A stretch of 64,000 nucleotides of DNA from Aquatica leii (GCA_035610365.1 CM069432.1:276929482-276993481), one strand, 5' to 3'; counted from the stretch's first letter, positions 1-12,703 are shown. The notes: generated by a model not told the origin, from the letters alone. Numbers and translations: made by a program.

Positions 1-1600
1 ATATCGTCAATTGGTACACATAGAATAGGTATCTCAAGAACGCTTTTTATTGAAGCAAAATAAATCTGTGAGATGAATTTGAGTGGGATGAATTTTATCG
101 ATACGTGCACAATAAAATTTTATATTTCTAAATTTGTTTTTTAACACAAATTTTGTATAAAAAAACTCTTCGTTTCAATTTATTTTAATAAATGTATTTG
201 TGATAGTCATATAAACGACTATAAGCGTTTATTTGACAATTTGCTGTATAAAATTGATACGTTTTGTTTGAGATTTGATTTACGGTGCCACTAAAGACAA
301 CTTTACAAACTTTAGCCTTAAATGAATATGTTTAACGTACTAATTTTATAAAAATTACAATAATTGTTAAAAGAGATTCATTAAATTAAAAGCATCATTG
401 CTATATTTAAATTCAAGTTTTCTAAAGTAATTTGATTTGTTTGATCGACTGGAAAACAACATGTTGATGTTTGTATTTGTTTTATTTTCAAAAATATATT
501 TACAAACATATATGAAAAAGACGTTTGCAAAGTTTAAATCCGTAATGTAATGAAATGTAAACTTTTATCGTTGTTTTTTGCAAAACGTGTCATTTCTATC
601 TTTTCGTTGCTAACAAATTAAATATTTTTTAAATTCTATGTTTAAATAATATGTGTGCAAACGTAATAATATTAAAACTATTGTTTTATAATAAACAAAA
701 TAAATGCAATATTACACAAGAAAACAAAATCAATTTGTTTAAGCATTTTTGTGTACAACATAAAATTTATTTATTTGTAAATATTACACATTAATAAAAA
801 GATTGTAAATAAAAAAACAATGTAACTAATGTTTTTACAATAGCTGACAAAAAAGAAAAAAATCGACAGCTGACAAACTTAGGGTAGGTTTTATTTTTTT
901 TTTAAATTGAAAAGTGAATATATTGACTAATGTTTTAAGCAATTTTCCAACACTTTTCTTACCATAACTTATTGAAAAGTTAAGAAATGCACAAATTGAA
1001 TTATTTTACCATTAAATTGTTAGGGAACCGTTGAATAAAATACATATTTAGTGAAATATCTGTTTTATTTTATTTAATTAATATAAAATTACGTGTTGCA
1101 CGTTGAATACAAGCACTGCCATTAATTTTTATTATCAGAACAAATAAACAAATATACAAAAGTTAAAATCAAATATAAAAAGGATTTTATCAAATGTCCA
1201 TAGAGCACATTAGTTTACATAAAAATATAATTACGGTATATAACAAAATAAAATGAGAGCTTATATACATATGTACACTCATATAAAAAAAAAATGGGAC
1301 AAGGAATCTCTTAAATTTGTTTTCATTCAGCGTGTTGTATTATCTTTGTATACCTGCCAAGGTGTCTATTGTTCTCGCTAAGTAGATATTGATTGCTTAT
1401 TTTGTTTATTTACAAACTAACAAAACAAAAATATGCGTATTGGCAAAGCTTCATTTTTTCATTTGTTTTAGAAACCGAATTGGAATTGCCGAGTTTTATT
1501 ATGCAATAATATTGTAAAACAGAAAATACAAGTGCAATTATTTAAATCATTAAGCACCTTATAATATGTTACGAGACTTCATGAGTCATACGTTACGTCG
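1..1600. other. AT-rich DNA, no gene recognised
   Basis: Very AT-rich sequence with homopolymer runs and no long open frame or recognisable domain on either strand. The 5' untranslated region of the downstream LINE probably begins somewhere in its last 100 bases, but no boundary is visible. Confidence 0.6.
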
Positions 1601-1656
1601 TAAGAATAAGACGTGTTTAAGTGTTGTGCTCATAAAGTGTCTTTGTTTTGCTAATT

Positions 1657-2628
1657 ATGGCCCCCGGCCTCCGAAGTGACGACGCAGTTACCGCATTTTT
1701 AAAGGGTGAGGAATTCAGTAATATAATAAAAGTTATCATATCGCGCGAAACGCAAAAATTACGTGATGAAATATCTACGTTAAAAGACAAAGTGCGTGAC
1801 CTCAAAATATCAAACGATAACCTATTTCAACATATCTCGGAGAAATTTTCAAAGCAAAGTAATAATAAAGTTACCAATCTCGGCAGTAAGAAATCGACAT
1901 ATGCAACTAAATTGAGACATGATAATCTGTCGGAAACGGTTGCATCTCCACCACCTTCAACCAATTTATCTTCCTCAACACAATCTCTAAGTCAAGGTCC
2001 CCTTAATACTATTGTGAAAGTAACCGAGAATGCGGATTCCGACTGTTTCCAACTTGCTAAGAAAAAGAACACCCGGCAACGTAACATCGTATGCGGTTCC
2101 CTAACATCAACTTGCGCTTTGAAAGTAGCTACTAAGTGGATGCACTATCATGTCTATCCTCTACAGCCTAATACAAGTAGTGATGATATCATACAATATC
2201 TAAAATCTAAAAACATTAACGATGCTAAATGTGAAAAACTACAAGCCCGCAGACCGAATGAGTATAGCTCCTTTAAAATCACAGTTTCTGAAACTGATAC
2301 AAAAGTTGTGACGTCTTCTGATATATGGCCTACAGATGTAAAAAGCAACCGTTTTTTGCTTCAACCCCGTGTAAAGATTATAAAAAACTTAGTCAATAAT
2401 ACAAACAAAGATCCTTTTACTCTGACACTGTTTCATCTTAACATTCAGTGCCTAAGGAAAAAAATTGACGAGTTAAGCCGTTTCTTGGCACAACAATTAT
2501 CTATTATTGACATCTTATGTTTAAGTGAACATTGGTTAACGGATAATGAAACAAAAAATAGTGTAAACATTGCAAACCTAACTTTAGCGTCTTCATTTGT
2601 TAAAAAGACAATTCTCATGGTGGTGTAA
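1657..2628 (+). pseudogene. LINE ORF1-like region running into endonuclease N-terminus
   Basis: The likely start is the ATG at 1657 (MAPGLRSDD), inside a slightly longer open frame. The first ~65 residues are charged and heptad-like, suggesting a coiled coil. The middle holds a block with conserved Trp/Tyr and a YSSFKI...WP pattern, as in arthropod LINE ORF1 nucleic-acid-binding regions. From about residue 255 the sequence becomes endonuclease-like (HLNIQCLRKKIDEL, then LCLSEHWL). ORF1-like and endonuclease segments are in one frame here; whether that reflects a genuine fusion or loss of an intervening stop is unknown. The frame breaks near 2605, where the expected continuation is in the frame starting at 2637. 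Confidence 0.7.
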
Positions 2629-2636
2629 TAATTTTA

Positions 2637-3412
2637 GTGATACGTTCTTTAAACTTCCGACTCATATCTTCCATAAGTGAATTATCGGTGGAATTAGTAT
2701 GCGAAGTTACTGCCATCCTATGCTCCTCCTTGAACATTGTCATTATTTGTATATACCGATCTCCGTCAGGCGACTTTAATAATATGTTATCAGTAATGGA
2801 AAACTTCCGAAGGGTAAGGAGACGATAATCTGTGGCGATTTCAATGTTAAATTCGGCACGAATGACCGTCAGTCTTTAGCATTGTGCAATTTGTTTGATT
2901 CCTTTGGATTTATTCCGACAATCAAAGATAGTACAAGAAACTCAAACTGCCTGGACAATATTTTCATCAATTTTGCATTTGGAAACTACGATACAACAAA
3001 CATGGAGACGTACCTGTCGGACCACTTGGGGCAAAGAATTACAATAATGACAACCTCAAGAGATAAAAAGCTGACTTCCATCAATAAGTGTAGACCTTTT
3101 ACAATTAAAGGTCTCAATTCTTTTCACCACATCATTAGCAACCTTTCATGGGATTTTGTCCGCCACTCAAATTTGAGCATTAATGATAAATTTAGAATAT
3201 TCGTTGAAAACCTCAGTGAATCAGTTAAAATCGCATTCCCTGAAAGAATCATATCTGCGCGTATCCACGATGGTAATGTTAAATGGTTTAATAAGGAACT
3301 ACAAATACTCAGGAATCAATTTTTGCTTATATGTGAATTATGCAAAAAGTTTCCCGATAACTCCATCCTTGTACACAAGCGAAATTCTTTTTCTACGGTG
3401 TTACAGAAATAA
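2637..3412 (+). pseudogene. LINE endonuclease, frameshifted middle and C-terminal parts
   Basis: The domain continues through IICIYRSPSGDF in one frame and then, after a shift near 2825, through the active-site-like ICGDFNVKFG and the terminal SDH motif (YLSDHLG) at about 3018-3038. These are the expected GDFN and SDH catalytic signatures of the LINE endonuclease/exonuclease/phosphatase fold. Two or more frameshifts inside the domain mean no intact protein can be made. The endonuclease would nick target DNA to prime reverse transcription. Confidence 0.75.
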
Positions 3413-3431
3413 AATCAAACGTTATAAATAA

Positions 3432-5189
3432 CTCTGCAATGATATTGTCATAAAAAATTCTTGTAATTCAGAAAAAAATTTATGGAAAATAATCAATCAT
3501 AAACGAAAGCCGTACTCTAACGATATATCTACCTCTACCGACGTATGTGAATGTAATGCATTTTTTGCAGATACTGCTGTTTTGGTCAAACGAAGGATTA
3601 AAAAAAACAATGCAGACAAAATTAATTTCAATGAGTATATACCAAAACTCCCAAATGTGACAAAATTTACCTTCGAGGAAGTTTCTATTAATACCGTAAG
3701 GGATATCTTAATAGCACTTAAAAACAGTAACTCCAAAGACATCTATGGGTTATCTACTCGATTAATAAAGTCAGAAGTCAACAGCATAGTAGCAACTTTA
3801 ACGTCACTAATTAATGATTGTATAACCAACCACACATTTCCGGATTGTCTTAAAATAGGGATAATTTTACCACTCCTTAAATCCGGTGACATCAATGCTC
3901 TCAACAACTACAGGTCAATCTCTATTCCACCTGTTTTATCCAAAATTTTAGAAAAATTGCTGTATAATCAGATTTCCGAATACTTCGAAGAGAACAACTT
4001 GCACCATAATAAACAGTTTGGTTTTCGAAAGGGCATGAATACAACTTCTGCTCTGATTTCATTTACAAATCAAGTATTAGACGCCTTTGAAAGTGGCGAC
4101 CACACTTTGTCAATGTTCTGCGATATCAGTAAGGCCTTCGACTGCATATCGCACAATCTACTGCTTGATAAACTTGCTCACTACAACTTCACTGACAACA
4201 GTATCAAATTGGTAAATTCGTATTTATCAAAGAGACAACAATGCGTCAAATTTAACAATTTATTCTCGCCAGTGATTCCGGTAATAGACGGTGTGCCTCA
4301 AGGGTCAATTCTTGGACCAATGTTGTTCGTGATCTACATTAATGATTTCCCGAAGTACATGGATAACGATAATATCATACTTTATGCAGATGATACCACC
4401 GTGTTAATAAGAGATGGAAACATCAACACACTTAACAATACGGTCAACGATATGCAGCTAAAAGCAAATGTATGGTTCTCAGAAAATGAACTACTACTCA
4501 ACAATGAAAAGACAAAAAAACTACTGTTTACTCTGAAAAGAGTCGATCCGTCGATGTTAAACGCAACGAATAAAATAAATTTCTTAGGTGTGACACTTGA
4601 CTGTAAACTTACATGGGAGCAACATATCATTACGTTGTCGGCTAAGCTATCCCGCAACTTATACGTCCTCAAAAGTCTTCAAAACGAAGTGTCCCAACAT
4701 GTCCTAAAAACTGCATACTATGGTTTATTTCATTCGCATTGCACATACGGAACGCTGCTGTGGGGTTCGTCGGCCCACATGAAATACATCTTCAGAATTC
4801 AACGCAGAGCTATTCGTGTGTTAGCTGATCTACCATACAGAGCAGATTGTATGGAAGCTTATCGTGAGTTATCTATAATGACTATTCCATCTATCTACAT
4901 TTTTCAGTGCCTACTTTACGTTAAGCAAAATGACTGCTTGTGGTCTAAACATAATGATAGACACCATTACCTAACAAGAACTAACAATTATTATAGTTCT
5001 AATTTTTGTAGGTTGAGTCTTACTCAAAAGGGCCCGAATTATCTGGCTCCGAAACTTTTTAATGTGTTACCCGTTACATTTAAAGATCTGTCTATCAGAA
5101 CTTTTAAAAAAAAGATGTTCAAGTTTCTAACTGAAAACGTTTTTTACAGTGTAGAACAATACACTAAGTACGATTTTAAAGTACTATAA
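3432..5189 (+). pseudogene. LINE reverse transcriptase
   Basis: The longest open stretch of the window (first Met 3582, open from about 3432). In order it shows the finger motif NYRSISIPPVLSK, FGFRKGMNTTSAL, the palm DISKAFDCISHNLLL, GVPQGSILGP and the catalytic LYADDTT box (YADD at 4383-4394), followed by the thumb FLGVTLD and a C-terminal region ending before the 3' UTR. Length from the start to stop is about right for an RT plus tail. The open frame is intact but is separated from the endonuclease by a frameshift and a stop. It would copy its own mRNA at the nicked target. Confidence 0.9.
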
Positions 5190-5386
5190 TGCTAATTTTG
5201 CTACGTACGGAAGTCTCGTCAATTAATTTGTTTTACCCGTTATTATATTATTATATATTGTATTATCTGTTTATAATCTGCGTTGTATGACTCTGTTACA
5301 TGTATGTTATATAAACTTTGTTATATTTTTTTACTTTATTGGATATATGACGAGTGCAAGATCTCTGTGATTATTAGCACAATAAA

Positions 5387-5387
<1 letters not shown>

Positions 5388-5443
<56 letters not shown>
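5388..5443 (+). repeat. (ATT)n 3' tail of LINE
   Basis: About 18 uninterrupted ATT units follow ACAATAAAC, a polyadenylation-like motif. Microsatellite tails of this kind are produced during target-primed reverse transcription by several insect LINE clades. The tail marks the element's 3' end; the next bases belong to an LTR-type repeat. Confidence 0.9.
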
Positions 5444-5444
<1 letters not shown>

Positions 5445-5459
5445 TCTTTGCAACTAAAA

Positions 5460-6405
5460 TTAGTAGCGACTAACTCAGTTAAATTAGAAGATTTGGGTCG
5501 CAAGTTTCATGGTGCTAAATTATTAAACAAATTAAAACGGCACCAAAGCGATTAGAAATTAGAGTGATAAACACCGTTTAAATCTATCTAACACTGAAAT
5601 AGAACAAATGACAAAACATTAGTTATAGCGACAAATAGATTTTAGTAATGAGAGATTAAAAGTTAAGAAAATCAAGTAATCAAGGCAAAATTAGGTACAT
5701 AAATAGTAGTAATGAGGATAATTCTATAAGCATCACAGTTATAGCGTTGATGCAAGTCTTGGAGGTTAAGCAACCCTCCACACAAAGTTATCTAAATACA
5801 ACTAACAGAAAAAAACAAGTAATACGTAATTTCGGAGTTAATCTTTTAATTAATCTAAAATCTGCATGCGTTAATTGTATAATAACTATATTTATGTCGT
5901 ACGTATTTCACGTTTGACAAGTGTACAAATTACTGACAAGTAAAAAAAAGAAAAGGAGTGCTTACGGTCGTCCATTCGGATAGCTACTCTAACCATCCCC
6001 TAAAATCCCTAAGGAAATGAAATAAAGTTATATATAGGATCCCCCCTTTTTTGTACGTGTTTCTAATTATAGTCTCCAGCGGAAGGTAATGGATTAATCA
6101 TAATTCCTTCCAAATTGGCCCAACATGTGGCGGTACCGTAAATCGCTATAACGTACATCGCAAAAATATGAGTTCATGCTTACTCCAGGAAGTCTTTCTC
6201 AAAAACAGCAATAATAATACACCTATTTCTAACACAGATGCTTGTGAAATTTTAGAACTGACAACTCCGCTAGGCGCTTACGTTAGAACATATATGTGAC
6301 GTGTACTACCGTTACCGGAAAAATAGTTTCAATTTGACATTTTATCACTGCCCTCGCGGTGAAAAGTTAACGTTCCGAGAAAAAAAATTGTACAGGAGAC
6401 AAACA
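5460..6405 (-). mobile_element. LTR fragment, family L, copy 1 (with leader)
   Basis: On the minus strand this reads from TGTTTGTCTCCTGTAC (around 6405) to about 5553, followed by a GGCGCC-like primer-site start (here mutated, GGCACC on plus) and a leader containing CGACTAACTCAGTT on plus. The same order recurs at 10741-11766, 55595-56615, 63165-64000 and inverted at 53470-54565. No coding sequence is attached. LTR status is inferred from recurrent boundaries, TG...CA-like ends and the primer-site-like motif. Confidence 0.6.
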
Positions 6406-6760
6406 TCAAGTAGTTCTATTCACGGTCAGTCATAACCATTGGTTTTCTTCATCCTGCCATGACCTCGAAATTTGTTCTCTTACTATAGTTACGGCCTCTT
6501 GTTGAATTATCCCAAGCTGTACCATTTAAGGGCTGGTTTCCTGTGCCAGCTTAAAATTAAGGTTACCCAATAAGGTGTCGTGGTACCACCAGTAAATTTA
6601 AAAACACTGTCACTATAGACTTGACTAATTCCCAATTTTTTTGTAATTAGGACACTTGTAACTGTACGGTTGCATGTTACAGTTTCCTTCATTTTTTTAA
6701 CTATAGGACATCCTATTATTTATAAAATTGTGTGTAAAGATAAAATAAAGTTTATATGGG
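6406..6760. other. No gene recognised
   Basis: Short unassigned stretch between an LTR fragment and a LINE remnant. Nothing recognisable on either strand. Confidence 0.5.
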
Positions 6761-8190
6761 ACGCTACACACCTATCAACTAATTACTACTACGAATTTGT
6801 GGCCACTCCAGCGAATTTGAGTTTTATATGCCACTTCTTCCATTCTTCGTCTTTTACTTTTAATATCTTTGTTTTGAAGGCGCTTGTTTTCGGCTACGCA
6901 TTTTTGCTGCTTAACATTATTTTTATAATGTAAGTCTGGTCTATTCCGTGCTTTTTTATATAGCTTTTCCCTCTCAACGGTCCATCCCTTCACATGAACA
7001 CGGTAATTGACGCGTTGTCTACACATGAATTTATTGAATTATCTTTTTTATTGATCCTTGCCAGGTAAACTCCAAAACATCCATGGTTTGTAAAAGCTTG
7101 AGTAGAATAGTAATTTAGGTTACCGTGTTTTTTGCTGGTTCATTTTTTAATGTCCGGTATTAATTTTTTGGTCCAGACCGCTTTGGGATATTTTTCCCAA
7201 TTTTTTTACGATTTCTCTAGAGTCAGCTCTTTTTTAGTCGCTTTGTTTATTCCACCTCTTGCGTTCGCCCTTTCCTCAGCCATTAAGCCGATGTGTGTGA
7301 GTCCCGCCAAGACTCTTGCTGCCTCTCGGGAGATCGTCCTGTACGTCGATGTCATTCTAATCGCAACTTTCTTTTGCGTTGTTTTGGCTAGTTGCTTTAC
7401 TCTCCCAATTTTTATGTCTTTGTACCAGATCGGTGCAGCATATAAAATTGCCGAATGTACTATAGACATAATGAGTTTCCTTTTAGCAAGTCTGTATAAG
7501 GCTGTTGCTCTCTTGACGCTTTCATTACTACGTTTCCAACATGTGGTTCAACTGACATGTCACACCCAAATGTTTCATTGTTTCTTTCACGTTCATAATG
7601 GCGCTCCTAAACAGAAAGCAGTAAAGTCAATTTTCCTTCTTCCTGAGAACGCTATCGTTTCTGATTCTCTAAACGCCACTTTTAGTTTGTTTGCTACCAT
7701 CCTAGAATCCGCCCTCTTTAAGCCTAAGTTTACTGTCCCCCACTAATTTCTCAACGGTGCTCCCTTGACCGAAAAGCGGCAAGTCGTCTGCAAATGCTAA
7801 CTGGACTGGCAGGCGTGTTGACAGTAGGTCATCCGCACGTCATCCGATACTTAATAGCAACGTCTTGGCCATCCAGGTACGTGATTCTCTTGTTGGTCAG
7901 ATACCTTGTTATCACTTTGATCAGATGTGGGTCAATTCCTTTTTTTCCACTAGTAGAACTCACGGCACCAAATTAAAAGCATTTTAGATGTCAATCGAGG
8001 CTAAAATCTTCTTTGTTCGCCGCGTACCCTCCTTGGCTGTCGCGGCTAGCGATCGAATACGGTCGAGCAAATCTATAACGGACTTGTTTTTTCTAAGTCC
8101 ATATTGAAACGGGGACAAATCTCCATGTTTTCCTACTTCGCTTTTGATCCTAATCAAGAGCAAGAGCTAAAGGTTTGACCAACTTTATCA
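6760..8190 (-). pseudogene. LINE remnant (R1/I-like), RT C-terminal half
   Basis: Minus-strand frames in order. 8150-7750 resembles RT motifs (QYGLRKNKSVIDLL, then a degraded LASIDI-NAF box). 7469-7206 has the typical post-RT pattern HSAILYAAPIWYKD followed by YRTISREAARVLAG, which is characteristic of R1/I/Jockey-group LINE C-termini. 7026-6775 is the basic, lysine-rich tail region. Several stops and frame changes separate them, and no YADD box was located with certainty. The long plus-strand frame 7132-7746 is an antisense shadow. Confidence 0.75.
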
Positions 8191-8390
8191 TCAATTATTT
8201 TGTCCAGAACTATAAGCATTGTATTGTATAGTATAACTTTTGTTAAAAAAAGCTTAACTGTTGTGACTTCTGTATAAACTATTTTTTACGTTAAATTGTA
8301 TAATTATGTGTTTATTATGTTCTTCCTAATATAGATTCTATAAGTACAAAAACCTGGAAAGTGGCCACTAGCTAAAATTACGAATTCAAA
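8191..8390. other. AT-rich spacer
   Basis: No coding signal. Precedes a lysine-codon-rich repeat. Confidence 0.4.
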
Positions 8391-8890
8391 TTTAGGCATA
8401 CGCCAAAAACAGAACCTTAAAAATTAAAACCAACCCAAACACAATAACACCCAACCCAAGAAGAAACGTAAATAAAAGAGGTTTTCCAAGTTCGCTAAGT
8501 ATCACCAATCAAATGTGTCCAAAAGTCGAATGAAGCGAAATCATACCCCATTGAACCAAAAACTCCAACTAACAGAAATGAAGTATCAGCAAATCGTTAC
8601 GCTATAAAGCAAAAACAGCAGTCATATAGACCTCACTGCCGGTGATTCTAAGCAAAGAGAAAAAAAGAAGTATAGGAAAGAAAAAAGTTTAGAGCACGCC
8701 CAAGGACACTCCTTAAAATCCCATGAAACCTCGGCTGACAGATACAAATCCAACCCTAAATATAAGTCCCCAAAACTAACTAATTCAAGAAATAAAAGAA
8801 AACTACGCATCTAGCAGAAGTTCAGTTGTGATATGCGTATTTAAAAAGAAAAAGTCGAAAAAGAAAAACTAAGGTAGCTGTGCCAAAAAG
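8391..8890. repeat. Dispersed A-rich repeat, family P, copy 1
   Basis: Starts with TTTAGGCATACGCCAA, which recurs at 16707 in the same setting (AGAACC..AAA..CCAACCCAA). The plus strand is dominated by AAA/AAG/GAA-like triplets with many stops. Related blocks lie at 9990-10740, 11815-12060, 16690-17180 and 18240-18900. Not a gene as far as can be seen; possibly the internal part of a decayed element whose coding sequence is gone. Confidence 0.6.
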
Positions 8891-9503
8891 TCGTCAACAG
8901 ACGATATGATAAAATATTTTTTCCACTACTAGTTGTATACGCTTGCATTATTACGTATAATAGAAGGCCGTGAAGTTGTACTTTTTTAAGCGCAGGTAAA
9001 TAATATTTCATTATTAACTAGTAGTTAATAATGAACATATTTACATTTTCTGATAATACTACAACAGTTTCAAAGAAAAAAAGTTTACCAAACTGCGTAC
9101 CAAGAGCAAGAGATTTTATTTAATGCTAATTTAGGTTTTCAAATCGCTCAATTAATAAATTAATTTGATTTTAAAAAGTAAGTTATTTGAAGTTCGCGCT
9201 TAATTAAATGTAAATATTATTGAGTTAAATATGTTTTAGATATAATCAATGCTTAAAATAATAATGTTTTTAAACAATTTAAACAACTTTAGCAATAAAA
9301 ACTTACGTTATCTGTTTATTTTTGTGTTTTAAATCACAATTAAGAATTACGTCAAAATTAATTCTATTAAACTAATGACAACTGTCAGAATTACTGACTT
9401 GATTTTTAATTTAAAATTAATATCTTAAATTTTAAATTTGATTTAGTAACAGGTAGAAAGGTTTTAATAATTCTAGTAGTGGAAAAAATTGTATATATAA
9501 CAC
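8891..9503. other. AT-rich DNA with short palindrome
   Basis: No coding signal. At 9009-9033 two 12-base arms (CATTATTAACTA and its complement) flank a single base, a near-perfect palindrome. Confidence 0.6.
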
Positions 9504-9604
9504 GGTTGAGAAGTTCATTATAACCTGCGCGATTTATATCCCTCGACGCTTCGCGTCTCGCGATATAATCTATCGCTTAGGTTATAATGATGCACTTCTC
9601 AACC
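9504..9604. repeat. Long imperfect hairpin (foldback, MITE-like)
   Basis: The left arm GGTTGAGAAGTTCATTATAA continues through AACCTGCGCGAT. It pairs with the right arm, which ends TTATAATGATGCACTTCTCAACC on plus (shown by position, 9582-9604). The centre holds a second small stem, CGACGC-TTC-GCGTCT. Both sides are bordered by TATATA. Stem of about 40 bases with a few bulges. Confidence 0.85.
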
Positions 9605-9989
9605 TTGATATATAATATACTATTGCGTATAAGGCGCTTTATTTTTTAAATTTATTTTTTTCACTTCTGTCGTTACCAGACAAATTATACAGAAAACGGT
9701 TAAAAATGCGTTTATTAGAAATAGAAGGTTAGGTAGACAAGTTTATATAGGTTCAAAAACATGATTTGGTTATTTTATATACATATACACAAATATTTTT
9801 TGTTTATTTCTTCTCTTTCTGTTATATTAAATCATTTAGTTTACTACTTGGTATATACTGAAAAAGTATTATCAAAATTAAGCAGGCAGGGTGTAACATC
9901 GCTTGCGAACTCTGTTCTTTTGAGTAATCGTAATTTTATTTTTTATTTTTGCTCAATAAATATTATTATTATAAGACTTTTCTACAAAA
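9605..9989. other. AT-rich DNA, no gene recognised
   Basis: An open frame begins at 9761, but its first half is hydrophobic AT-rich translation and its second half is the A-rich family P repeat, so it is not called as a gene. Confidence 0.5.
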
Positions 9990-10740
9990 AAAACCAAACA
10001 GACCCTAAAGATGTAATCGAAGAAAACCAACGAAGAAATCTCAAGCAAAAAAAGATTCTGATTAAAAAGTCGACACAAGTCGGGCTACCTAAAAAACAGA
10101 TAAAGAAAATCAGTAATCCAAAAGTCACTAAACACTATGAGTGCGCCAATCAAAGTAAAATCCAAAACCGCAACGTGCACAACAAAACCGAAAAAAAGAA
10201 AGTAAGAGTAAATAAGAAAGAATAAGAAGCTGTACTCGCGAAGTTCGTCGTGTTGGAATGTCACACTGGAACTTAAATACCAAAGAACGGATTAGAATAT
10301 TTTAAGAGAAAAGCAACCCAAAGAAGAGAGATATCCTAACAGTCACTGACATCAGAAATGCCGACTAAGCGGAAGTACATAGAGTTGAAGAAGCGACGTT
10401 GCAGTTTATCCCAAGTTTCAACCCCAGCACAACAAAACAAAAATCTACTAAACCCGATAGAACATGAAAAGTTCCTCAGAAAGAAAAGAAACATAATTGA
10501 GTGAACACTAAAAAAAATAGTTACTAAATGAAAAAAGGAAGAAAGTGTTCAAACAACTAAAAAAAGCAAAATTGCACTAAAAGCGAGCCTTCCCAAGCAA
10601 AAAAGAAAAGAATAAGAACAGCAAGAAATACAAGAAAGGAAGAAAAGAGACAGACGGAGAAAGATGTTTCTATGTCCAACTAACCACCCAAGAGGTAAAC
10701 TGTTACACTGGTTTTCGTGTAACCAAAAGAAAATAAGCAA
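9990..10740. repeat. Dispersed A-rich repeat, family P, copy 2
   Basis: The block from GTCGTGTTGGAATGTCACAC (10248) through AATGCCGACTAAGCGGAAGT (10358) to the CCAACTAACC segment matches 18243-18780 nearly colinearly, with small indels. Low-complexity Lys/Arg/Gln-rich in translation. Confidence 0.7.
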
Positions 10741-11766
10741 CGGCTAACACAGTTTTCCCGGAGAGAGAGACGCAAGCTTTGTGATGCTAAATCATAAATT
10801 AAATCTAAAAAAAGGGCGCCAAGACGATGAAAGATTAAATTAGGGAGATATCGCAGTTGAAAAGGACGAAGACAGCACATAAGTATCGTTACATAAACGT
10901 TTCAAACAATATTACAAAGGTTAATATCACAGGCCAAGTATAAGTTAGGCCCTTTGACTGAGCAACACGTCGCACATCAAAGTGCCCTAATCGATCTAAC
11001 TTTTACATTTAACGAAGAAATGACTTTATTAAGTTAAATTACAAGAATACGAAAATCAAAAGTATCGAGAATCAAAGCGCACCCGATAAGTATATGACAT
11101 ACAAATAAAAGAGTTGAACATTAATAGTGATCACTACCTAGTATGTACGTGTCGCCATTCCAATAATCGACACGACGTACGAAGTAAAATAGAAAATGCA
11201 ATACTTACAGTTGTGTATTATCCAGTAGGGGATTAGCTAATCTGTACCAGTAGACCTAAAACGTAATATGCAATTTGGCACAAATCGTACACACGGTGTT
11301 AGCACAAGTAAGTTGATTTAATGCATACAATATTTGACGTAAAAGAATGCGTCAAGCTTCCCTCTAATTAACTTTGCACTTGTGTAAGTATTTCTTCCCA
11401 TAAAGTGGTGTACAACCCCTTAGCCTTCAGCGACCTCACGTCATGGAAACTTTCCGACATATGCCCCACCTGTTTGTTATCTTCACTGATAACGGTGAAC
11501 GTGTGGTGGGTACGGAAATCCGTTATAAAAAATTAGAATCGAATCAAATTAAACCCTCAATAAAGAGAAATATAACGATTTATTTCTTCTCAGCTTCCAC
11601 TAAATAGCCACAGAATTCATTCGCATATTCGCGTGAAATACCCTAATGGTGAAAACTTCGTTGGGCGTAAAAATACGGAGCTCGTCGGAGTTCTTACAGG
11701 AAGTGAATAAAATATGCGGTTATAAAATTTGACATCGTCGACAAAAAAGTTGGGAGGGGGACAAAT
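10741..11766 (-). mobile_element. LTR fragment, family L, copy 2 (with leader)
   Basis: The plus strand shows GGCGCCAAGACGATGAAAG at 10815-10833, the complement of an LTR end plus TGGCGCC primer-site start, and extends to GGGGGACAAATTTTATA near 11766, the complement of the LTR start. Contains a polyadenylation-like AATAAA context and the GTTATCTTCACTGATAACGG block shared with copies at 56410 and 63950. Confidence 0.6.
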
Positions 11767-11814
11767 TTTATACTTAAGAAAAATTTTTATACTCGAAGAT
11801 TAATCTACCAACTT

Positions 11815-12060
11815 TTTATCATAACAAGACTAAAGAAAATTAAAAAAAAGAATTGTTGGCACATAAAAGTCCATAACCCCAAGAAGAAAAAAATGTAAAG
11901 TAGGAAAGATAGATAGAGATAGGCAAAGACGGAAAAAGATAAAGCTTGATGTAAATGCCTAATTCGTTCTTCTCCCCGTAGAAAAACGAAAAAAACAAAC
12001 ACTCTACAATGCCCATTCAATCGCCCAAAAAGGTCATTCTTTAAAAGAAGACTCACAAAA
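11815..12060. repeat. Dispersed A-rich repeat, family P, copy 3
   Basis: Matches 18610-18860 around GATGTAAATGCCTAATTCGT and TCGTTCTTCTC. No coding interpretation. Confidence 0.55.
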
Positions 12061-12703
12061 CTCTAGTAAAAAGTAAGCATATCGTAAACATGTGAAATAT
12101 AATTCATTTCTCACACTTCGACGAAAAGGTCATTTTGCAACGAGCCACCGTCTAAAGATAAGAAAAAATGTGCACGTTACAATACGTGAAACTTGCAAAT
12201 ACAATAACTGGAGGGACAAAGTAAATTTTTCGCTTTACACAAGTTTCTGTTTTTTCAAGTTTAAATAAAATTATGTAAACTTATCGCGACGAATCGAATT
12301 TGCGTTTGCGTTTTACCGTATTTGATATTTGTATTTCTTGAAAGACCTTGATAGTTTTGAGACGTCTTCTAACTAATTAAGAAGCCCAAAACAACTGTAT
12401 CAGGTTTAAGTAAGTTAAATACGTTAATTGAAACATATTACCAACAATCAAATTTATATTATTGATAAGATAATATATTTTTGTAAACCAGTTGTTGCAA
12501 CCAAGAACTGCTTGTTAAGCTCTCACAATAAAACTGGTACTTTATTAATTTATTACCTCATTTTTTGCATAAATAATTATTAACCAAGAAAAGACAGCAT
12601 TTGAAACTTTTACTAAAAGGAATAGCAGAACCCAAACATACAGAGGAGGGTAGAATTTAACGAGACAAAAATGTACTTCATCTTAGACAGAAATGTCACT
12701 GAT
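12061..12703. other. AT-rich DNA, no gene recognised
   Basis: No long frame, repeat or RNA signal seen. Confidence 0.5.

Larger units (their letters stand above)
1600..5443 (+). mobile_element. Non-LTR retrotransposon (CR1/Jockey-like LINE), near full length but disrupted
   Basis: A contiguous plus-strand series shows an ORF1-type region, an apurinic-like endonuclease, a reverse transcriptase, a 3' UTR and a simple (ATT)n tail. Reading frames change near 2605, 2825 and 3415 and there is a stop at about 3430, so the copy is dead. The RT block B motif GVPQGSILGP and the single-unit ATT tail fit the CR1/Jockey/I part of the LINE tree. Clade assignment is inferred. The 5' boundary is a guess placed just before the first start codon. 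No target-site duplication was found. The element abuts an LTR fragment downstream. Confidence 0.85.

Noticed and set aside
7132..7746. 204-codon plus frame resembling a membrane protein
   Set aside because: Antisense to LINE C-terminal motifs (HSAILYAAPIW, YRTISREAARVLAG) on minus.
9761..10225. 154-codon plus frame with hydrophobic start and lysine-rich end
   Set aside because: Its second half is the family P repeat, and no domain or codon signal supports it.
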